Positions 58,822-64,000 of a DNA stretch of 64,000 nucleotides are shown here, piece after piece (the stretch's first letter is position 1; each line of letters opens with the position of its first letter). Below the pieces are notes generated by a model. The model was not told the DNA's origin, did not search any database, and was given only the letters and a program-made list of their open reading frames with translations. Source of the DNA: Bordetella pseudohinzii (GTDB lineage: Bacteria; Pseudomonadota; Gammaproteobacteria; Burkholderiales; Burkholderiaceae_B); assembly GCF_000657795.2 (NCBI RefSeq), contig NZ_JHEP02000003.1, positions 124,001-188,000 on the forward strand. The letters run 5' to 3'. Position numbers and translations under genes: made by a program.

Positions 58822-59196
58822 AACGCGCTCCGCAGTGGCCTGCGTCGTGAATGTTGCAGTGCAGGGTGAAGACCTTACCTGCTACGTGGGGGGAGCGCAA
58901 GCTGTATTTTGGGGGTATGTCCCTAAATATAATCCGACGTGAAACTTGCAATATAAAATAGGGACATATAAAAATCCGTTTTACTTCAACGGTTTGCAAA
59001 GTGCATGCTTTTGCCGCTTACCGGGTGGAGGCCGCAAAGCATCAAAAATCCATTTATGCGTCACCAATTAAATAACCACAGCCGGCGGCCGAAATCCCGC
59101 CTCGGGCGCGGCCGGGGCGCGCGAAGAAAGCCGTCGGGGATACGGGGAGGTCGGCCAAATGACACCACCCGGCCGCGGCCGGGTGGTGGTGGAGGA
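58822..59196. other. gltB upstream region with an AT-rich inverted repeat
   Basis: 375 bases without a supported gene. TATGTCCCTA (58916-58925) and TAGGGACATA (58959-58968) form perfect 10-bp arms around 33 bp of AT-rich sequence, probably the gltB control region. The palindrome at 59164 ends the stretch. Confidence 0.5.
59164..59187. terminator. 24-bp palindrome after the RAYT-like gene
   Basis: ACCACCCGGCCGCGGCCGGG, with the last four bases TGGT, is a perfect 24-bp palindrome 9 bp past the stop. It may be a terminator stem or a REP-like element; there is no T-run. Confidence 0.45.
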
Positions 59197-59985
59197 TCAG
59201 TGGCTGGTGTCGCCGTTGCCGCCCGGCGGGGCGGCGGGAGCGGCTGGGGGGGCGGCGGCTGTATCGGGAGTGTCGGCGGCCGGGGCGGCGGCAGCCGGTT
59301 TTTTGCGCGGCCGTCCGCGTTGTCCGGGCGCCACGCGGCGGCTGGCCGTGTGCGCCAGGCTGGCGATGAAATCCGCGCCGCCCAGCGCCCACTGGCCGGA
59401 CACTGCCTGCTCGATGCGTTGGGTCTGCTCGCGCGACAGGCCGTCATGCAGCAGCTTGCGGTAGTTGGCCTGGCGGTCGAAGGGCGTGTTGCCGCAAGCC
59501 CAGTAGTCGGCGTGATCGGACTGCCATTGCGCGGGCGCGACGCTGGTGTTGCCGGTATGGCTGGCTGCCGATGACCAGGGCCAGGTGTCGGCATCGACCG
59601 AGGCGCCGCTGCGCACCGGATAGGTTTCCACCCATACCAGCGAAGGCAGCACCCAGACGCCGGGCTCCAGCAGGGCCGAGCGATAGCGGCCCGCGAAGAC
59701 GCGGCCGCCGCGCAGCCTGGCCGCCAGATTGCGGCCCAGCGTCTGCATCAGGCGCGGCAGGCCTTCTTCGTCGGCGGGCGTGGCCAGCAGCAGAATGCGG
59801 TCATTGGCGAGGACCCAGCCGTGCACCGCCACTTTGTGGCGCTGCGCCGACTCGCCTAACCAACCGGCCAGCTGATTGAGAATGTCCGAAGGCGCGGGCT
59901 GGGACGGCGACGCCAGCGACTGGACGAAGTTGGCCTGCACCAATTGGGGCAGCCCTGGAGCATACAGGCGGGGCAGACGGGCCAT
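59197..59985 (-). CDS. RAYT-like (Y1 transposase-related) protein, degenerate
   Basis: 262 residues. From residue 50 to about 145 it aligns with the Y1/REP-associated tyrosine transposase fold: HKVAVHGWVLANDRILLLAT matches the segment that normally carries the HUH histidines (NHVHLL). Here the place reads NDRILL, so both are gone. A Tyr remains in GRYRSALLE (Tyr101) and WVETYPVRSG matches YIELNPVRAG. The C-terminal part has a basic GRPRKK and a Pro/Ala-rich tail. DNA cleavage is unlikely; DNA binding is possible. I am confident of the family resemblance, less so of the role. Confidence 0.65.
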   Translation of the reverse strand: MARLPRLYAPGLPQLVQANFVQSLASPSQPAPSDILNQLAGWLGESAQRHKVAVHGWVLANDRILLLATPADEEGLPRLMQTLGRNLAARLRGGRVFAGRYRSALLEPGVWVLPSLVWVETYPVRSGASVDADTWPWSSAASHTGNTSVAPAQWQSDHADYWACGNTPFDRQANYRKLLHDGLSREQTQRIEQAVSGQWALGGADFIASLAHTASRRVAPGQRGRPRKKPAAAAPAADTPDTAAAPPAAPAAPPGGNGDTSH

Positions 59986-60153
59986 ATCAGGTCTCGCGGT
60001 GGCGCAAGCACGTTAGGGGATCTATACCCTATATAAATAGTGCCACCGTCGCCTGCGGTCAAGCCCGCGATTTCGCTTCCGGAGACACATGACCGCTCAG
60101 GTTAACATCTGGAACTGTTTTTCAGTACCCGCAGATACACCTAGGAGCCTCCT

Positions 60154-61260
60154 ATGAAGACCAAAGCCGCCATCGCCTGGAAGGCCGGTGCCCCGTTGAC
60201 CGTCGAAGAAGTCGATCTGGACGGCCCGCGTGCCGGCGAGGTGCTGATCGAAGTCAAGGCCACCGGGATCTGTCACACGGACTACTACACCCTCTCGGGC
60301 GCCGACCCGGAGGGGATTTTCCCCGCCATCCTGGGCCACGAGGGCGCCGGCGTGGTGGTTGATGTCGGGCCGGGGGTCACTTCGCTGCGCAAGGGCGACC
60401 ATGTCATTCCGCTCTACACGCCGGAATGCCGCCAGTGCAAGTTCTGCCTGTCGCGCAAGACCAATCTCTGCCAGGCCATCCGCAGCACCCAGGGCAAGGG
60501 CCTGATGCCGGACGGCAGCTCGCGCTTTTCCATCGGCGGCAAGCCCATCTTCCACTATATGGGGACCTCCACCTTCGCCAACCACATCGTGGTGCCGGAG
60601 ATCGCCGTGGCCAAGGTGCGCGAGGACGCGCCCTTCGACAAGATCTGCTACATCGGCTGCGGCGTGACCACCGGCATCGGCGCCGTGGTCTACACGGCCA
60701 AGGTCGAGGCCGGCGCCAATGTGGTCGTGTTCGGCCTGGGCGGCATCGGGCTGAACGTCATCCAGGGCGCCAAGATGGTGGGCGCCGACAAAATCATCGG
60801 CGTGGACCTGAACCCGCAGCGCGAGGCCATGGCGCGCAAATTCGGCATGACGCATTTCGTCAATCCCAATGACGTCGAGAACGTGGTCGACCACATCGTG
60901 CAGCTCACCGACGGCGGCGCCGATTATTCCTTCGAGTGCATCGGCAACACCAAGGTCATGCGCCAGGCGCTGGAGTGCTGTCACAAGGGCTGGGGCCAAT
61001 CCATCATCATCGGCGTGGCCGAGGCCGGCGCCGAGATCAGCACCCGTCCCTTCCAGCTGGTGACCGGACGCGAGTGGAAGGGTTCGGCCTTCGGCGGGGC
61101 GCGCGGCCGCACCGACGTGCCCAAGATCGTGGATTGGTATATGGAAGGCAAGATCAATATCGACGACCTGATCACCCACACCCTGCCGCTGGATCGCATC
61201 AACGAGGGTTTTGACCTGATGAAGCGCGGCGAGTCTATCCGTTCGGTCGTGCTTTACTGA
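60154..61260 (+). CDS. frmA: S-(hydroxymethyl)glutathione dehydrogenase (class III alcohol dehydrogenase)
   Basis: Oxidises the formaldehyde-glutathione adduct to S-formylglutathione with NAD+. 368 residues of the zinc MDR family. Catalytic zinc ligands are in TGICHTDYYTL and GHEGAGVVV. The structural zinc site is CRQCKFCLSRKTNLC. The Rossmann motif is VFGLGGIGLNVIQG. TATAAA lies at 60032, but a -35 is not clear. It is followed by the S-formylglutathione hydrolase gene after 10 bp. Confidence 0.96.
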   Translation: MKTKAAIAWKAGAPLTVEEVDLDGPRAGEVLIEVKATGICHTDYYTLSGADPEGIFPAILGHEGAGVVVDVGPGVTSLRKGDHVIPLYTPECRQCKFCLSRKTNLCQAIRSTQGKGLMPDGSSRFSIGGKPIFHYMGTSTFANHIVVPEIAVAKVREDAPFDKICYIGCGVTTGIGAVVYTAKVEAGANVVVFGLGGIGLNVIQGAKMVGADKIIGVDLNPQREAMARKFGMTHFVNPNDVENVVDHIVQLTDGGADYSFECIGNTKVMRQALECCHKGWGQSIIIGVAEAGAEISTRPFQLVTGREWKGSAFGGARGRTDVPKIVDWYMEGKINIDDLITHTLPLDRINEGFDLMKRGESIRSVVLY

Positions 61261-61270
61261 CGGACGCGCC

Positions 61271-62110
61271 ATGGAACTGCTCTCTGAACATCGCGCTTTT
61301 GGCGGGCGGCAGCGTTTCTATCGCCATGATTCCGTGGAGATCGGCCTGCCCATGCGGTTTTCGGTCTTCCTGCCGCGGCAGGCCGAGACGGCCCGTGTGC
61401 CGGTGCTGTTCTACCTGGCCGGGCTGACCTGCACGGAAGAGACCTTCATGATCAAGGCCGGCGCCCAGCGGCTGGCCGCCGAGCACGGCATCATGCTGGT
61501 CAGCTGCGACACCAGCCCGCGCGGCGCGGGCGCGCCCGGCGAGACCGATCATTGGGATTTCGGCGTCGGCGCCGGTTTCTACCTGGATGCGCGCACCGAA
61601 GGCTACGCGCCGCACTACCGCATGGAAAGCTATGTGGCCGGGGAGCTGTTCGGCCTGGCGACCGGCGAGCTGCCGGGCGATGCCGCGCGCGCCGGGATTT
61701 TCGGCCACTCCATGGGCGGCCATGGCGCCCTGACGCTGGCCTTGCGCCATCCGGGGCGCTGGGCCAGCGTGTCGGCCTTCGCGCCCATCGCCGCGCCCAC
61801 GCGCTGCCCCTGGGGCAGGAAGGCCTTCGCCGGCTATCTGGGCGAGGACGCCTCGGCATGGGCCCAGCACGATGCCAGCGAGCTGATGCGCGCCCGGCGC
61901 CAACCCTATCCCGAGGGCATCCTGATCGACCAGGGGCTGTCGGATCAATTCCTGGCCGAGCAACTGTATCCCGAGGTGTTCGAGGCCGCCTGCCGGGATG
62001 CCGGGCAAGCGCTCACATTGCGCCGCCACGAGGGCTACGACCATGGCTATTACTTCATCTCGACCTTTATGGCGGATCACATCCGGTTTCACGTCGAGCG
62101 CTTGCGTTAA
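61271..62110 (+). CDS. frmB: S-formylglutathione hydrolase
   Basis: Releases formate and glutathione, the second step of formaldehyde detoxification. 279-residue alpha/beta-hydrolase. Nucleophile Ser in GHSMGGHGALTLAL; catalytic His in YDHGYYFI near the C-terminus. It follows frmA directly. Names fghA and frmB are both in use. Confidence 0.95.
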   Translation: MELLSEHRAFGGRQRFYRHDSVEIGLPMRFSVFLPRQAETARVPVLFYLAGLTCTEETFMIKAGAQRLAAEHGIMLVSCDTSPRGAGAPGETDHWDFGVGAGFYLDARTEGYAPHYRMESYVAGELFGLATGELPGDAARAGIFGHSMGGHGALTLALRHPGRWASVSAFAPIAAPTRCPWGRKAFAGYLGEDASAWAQHDASELMRARRQPYPEGILIDQGLSDQFLAEQLYPEVFEAACRDAGQALTLRRHEGYDHGYYFISTFMADHIRFHVERLR

Positions 62111-62166
62111 GGCTTGCCGGCAGGGCCGCTTCTATACTTTCGCGACCCTGACCGGAGCGCTTGCCA

Positions 62167-62856
62167 TTGACTGATCTGTTGACGCCTTTCGTGTGGGTCG
62201 CCCTGGGGGCGGCCGTCGTGCTGCTGCTGGGCCTGGGCATGTTGCTGGGCCGTGGCGGGGCGCGCGACGACATGGGGCGCAAGACCTTCCGCCTGCGGCC
62301 CCTGCGGCGCCTTGTCGGCCTGCTGCTGGCGGCCCTGGCGGGCGTATCCGTGCTGCTGGCGCTGTCGCTGGTGCAGTTCTTCCGCCTGACCGCCGATGCG
62401 CCGGTCGCCGAGATCCGCGTCAGCCGCCAGGCCGACAATCAATATCTGGTGTCGGCGCAGGCCCAGGGCCTGGGCGCGCGCGACTACACCCTGTACGGCG
62501 ATGAATGGCAGATCGACGCCAAGGTGGTGCGCTGGCGGCTGCCGGCCCTGGTCGCGGGGGCGCCGCCGCTGTATCGCCTGGAGCGCCTGTCCGGCCGTTA
62601 CCGGGATGCCGGGCGCGAGCAAAGCGCCACGCGCTCCGTCCATGTGCTGGACGATTGGCCCGCGCCCGATATCAGCGCGGTCAAGCGCTGGCTGCCGGGC
62701 TGGCTGCCCTTTGTCGATGTCACCTATGGCAGCGCGGCCTATATGCCGCTTTTCGACGGCGCGCACTATCAGGTGCTGTTCGATCCGCGCGGCGCGCTCT
62801 TCATCCGCCCGGCCGACGAGGCGACGGCGCAGGGCCTGAAACAGCGCGACTGGTAG
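62167..62856 (+). CDS. Membrane protein with periplasmic domain, unknown function
   Basis: 229 residues. Two helices at the N-terminus, about 5-29 (VWVALGAAVVLLLGLGMLL) and 47-68 (LVGLLLAALAGVSVLLALSL). A soluble, mainly beta domain of about 150 residues follows, probably periplasmic. The start is TTG: 62167 has GGAG nine bases upstream; a TTG at 62161 is the alternative. Unidentified; it sits between the frm genes and a DUF302 protein. Confidence 0.65.
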   Translation: MTDLLTPFVWVALGAAVVLLLGLGMLLGRGGARDDMGRKTFRLRPLRRLVGLLLAALAGVSVLLALSLVQFFRLTADAPVAEIRVSRQADNQYLVSAQAQGLGARDYTLYGDEWQIDAKVVRWRLPALVAGAPPLYRLERLSGRYRDAGREQSATRSVHVLDDWPAPDISAVKRWLPGWLPFVDVTYGSAAYMPLFDGAHYQVLFDPRGALFIRPADEATAQGLKQRDW

Positions 62857-62953
62857 CCGCCGGGCCTTGGTCCAATTCGGGCCTGGCCCGGGCCCTGAGG
62901 CCCGGCGCGCTTTCTATACTTGCCCGCTCCCCATGCAAGCCAAGGAGCGCATC

Positions 62954-63412
62954 ATGAAGCCAAGCACCCGACTCCCCCTTATCCGGCGTTTCATCGGGGG
63001 CGCCGCCCTGGCCCTGGCGATGGCGGCGGGCGCCCAGGCCCATGACGCCCTGGTCAAGTTCAATAGCGCGCGCGGCTTCGACGAAACGGTCACCCACTTG
63101 CGCCAGGGCCTGGTCGAACAGGGGATGACGATCTTCGCCGAGATCGACCACGCCGGCGCGGCCAAGGCCGCCGGGCTGGCCATGCCGCCCGCCAAGGTGC
63201 TGATATTCGGCAATCCCAAGGCGGGCACGCCGCTCATGCTGGCCGCGCCCGATGTGGCCCTGGACTTGCCCCTGCGCGTGCTGGTGCGCGAGCAGGACGG
63301 CCGTGTCGAGGTGCTGATGCATCCCATGGCCAACCTGGGCCTGCCGGCCGGGCTCCAGGGGCGGCTCGCCCCGGTCATCGAACTGGTGGGCAAGCGGGTG
63401 GCCCAAAAATAA
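62954..63412 (+). CDS. DUF302-family exported protein
   Basis: 152 residues with a signal peptide ending at AAGAQAHD. The DUF302 core is recognisable: RGFDETVTHLRQGLVEQGMT then FAEIDHAGAAKAAGL and KVLIFGNPKAGTPLM. AAGGAG lies 6 bp before ATG 62954. Function unknown; DUF302 proteins occur near metal and stress genes. Confidence 0.82.
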   Translation: MKPSTRLPLIRRFIGGAALALAMAAGAQAHDALVKFNSARGFDETVTHLRQGLVEQGMTIFAEIDHAGAAKAAGLAMPPAKVLIFGNPKAGTPLMLAAPDVALDLPLRVLVREQDGRVEVLMHPMANLGLPAGLQGRLAPVIELVGKRVAQK

Positions 63413-63473
63413 TAGGTGACGTATTGGTTTCCCAGGGGCAAAACCGGAACTTTGGTGCGCCGCAATAGTCGAA

Positions 63474-63500
63474 TTAGCACTCAAAGTATTGGAGTGCTAA
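63474..63500 (+). promoter_or_regulatory. CIRCE element (HrcA operator) before rpoH
   Basis: TTAGCACTC-N9-GAGTGCTAA, a perfect match to CIRCE, 46 bp before the rpoH start. HrcA bound here would repress transcription, and heat would relieve it. Confidence 0.93.
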
Positions 63501-63546
63501 CATCAAGCTCATGCCGTTTTCCCCCTCGTTCCATGGAGGCCGCAAT

Positions 63547-64000
63547 ATGAATTCTGCCAGTCCCTCGTTGGCCGCCTCGGGCAACGCCTTGGCCTTGGCG
63601 GTTGCCAATCCGGGTGCGTTGGGCACGATCGACGCCTATATCTCGACCGTCAACCGCCTGCCGGTGCTGACCGCCGAGCAAGAGTCCACGCTGGCGCGCC
63701 GCCTGCGCGACGGCGACGACCTCGAAGCCGCCCGCGAACTGGTGCTGTCGCACCTGCGGCTGGTGGTGTCGGTCGCCCGCCAATACCTGGGCTATGGACT
63801 GCCTCATGCCGACCTCATCCAGGAAGGCAATGTCGGCCTCATGAAGGCCGTCAAGCGTTTCGACCCTGAGCGCGGCGTGCGCCTGGTGTCCTTTGCCGTG
63901 CACTGGATCAAGGCCGAAATCCACGAATACATCATCCGCAACTGGCGCCTGGTCAAGGTGGCGACCACCAAGGCCCAGCGCAAGCTGTTCTTCAACCTGC
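63547..64000 (+). CDS. rpoH: Sigma-32 heat-shock sigma factor (5' part)
   Basis: The first 151 codons, cut by the window edge. RpoH directs heat-shock promoters. Region 2 is clear: [20 protein letters not shown], then [20 protein letters not shown] with the region 2.1-2.2 hallmarks, and [20 protein letters not shown] (2.3-2.4). The N-terminal SASPSLAAS region is family-typical. It is preceded by CIRCE, so HrcA may control the heat-shock sigma factor itself. Confidence 0.93.
   Translation, partial: MNSASPSLAASGNALALAVANPGALGTIDAYISTVNRLPVLTAEQESTLARRLRDGDDLEAARELVLSHLRLVVSVARQYLGYGLPHADLIQEGNVGLMKAVKRFDPERGVRLVSFAVHWIKAEIHEYIIRNWRLVKVATTKAQRKLFFNL

Noticed and set aside
54094-58869. Very long open frame on the plus strand opposite gltB
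   Set aside because: It is the antisense of gltB. The protein is rich in Ala, Gly, His and Val, has no domain, and arises from high third-position GC.

Overview
The window is a GC-rich chromosomal segment of a betaproteobacterium, most probably an Alcaligenaceae member of the Bordetella/Achromobacter type. I infer this from the gene order (ABC pair-ibaG-murA-hisGDCBHAFIE-hinT-tatABC, then degS-like/nif3, mscL, petABC, sspAB), from protein features such as the short form of HisG, and from the CIRCE site before rpoH. No database search was possible. There is no rRNA, CRISPR array, intact IS element or prophage. Nearly all of the window is core metabolism and cell-envelope biology.

Positions 1-10 kb hold a LacI-family regulator followed by the start of an exported protein, an amidase, leuA with an unusually long leader, and rpoN divergent from a small membrane protein. 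The iron-storage genes bfd and bfr follow, separated by a LysR/EamA pair. Positions 10-16 kb run leftward: rhlE, a LysE exporter, prfC and an anchored hypothetical protein. A lemA/TPM pair reads the other way. Positions 16-22 kb hold a peptide-type ABC transporter operon whose two ATPases are fused. Positions 22-25 kb hold a translationally coupled trio of uncharacterised genes (DUF1232, DUF2868 and a DUF3482-type GTPase). Positions 25-29 kb hold AraC/EamA, tRNA-Asn, a second amidase, tRNA-Thr and a 3' tRNA fragment.

Positions 29-34 kb carry sspAB, the cytochrome bc1 operon petABC and mscL. A DegS-like protease and a NIF3 protein diverge from 34.7 kb. From 47.8 down to 35.9 kb runs a densely packed leftward array: ABC exporter, ibaG, murA, the whole histidine operon, hinT and tatABC. 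Most neighbours overlap or are a few bases apart. Upstream of it lies the MLA phospholipid-trafficking operon mlaFEDAC, with no mlaB seen. An ompW gene with an FNR-type site and the gltBD glutamate synthase operon follow.

The right end contains a degenerate REP-associated (RAYT-like) transposase relative, the glutathione-dependent formaldehyde detoxification pair (frmA and S-formylglutathione hydrolase), two small envelope proteins, and the start of rpoH behind a perfect CIRCE operator. The items most worth checking are the RAYT-like protein without its HUH histidines, the DUF1232/DUF2868/DUF3482 trio, the missing mlaB, the tRNA 3' fragment, the start-codon-overlapping rpoN pair, and two repeated intergenic 12-mers.
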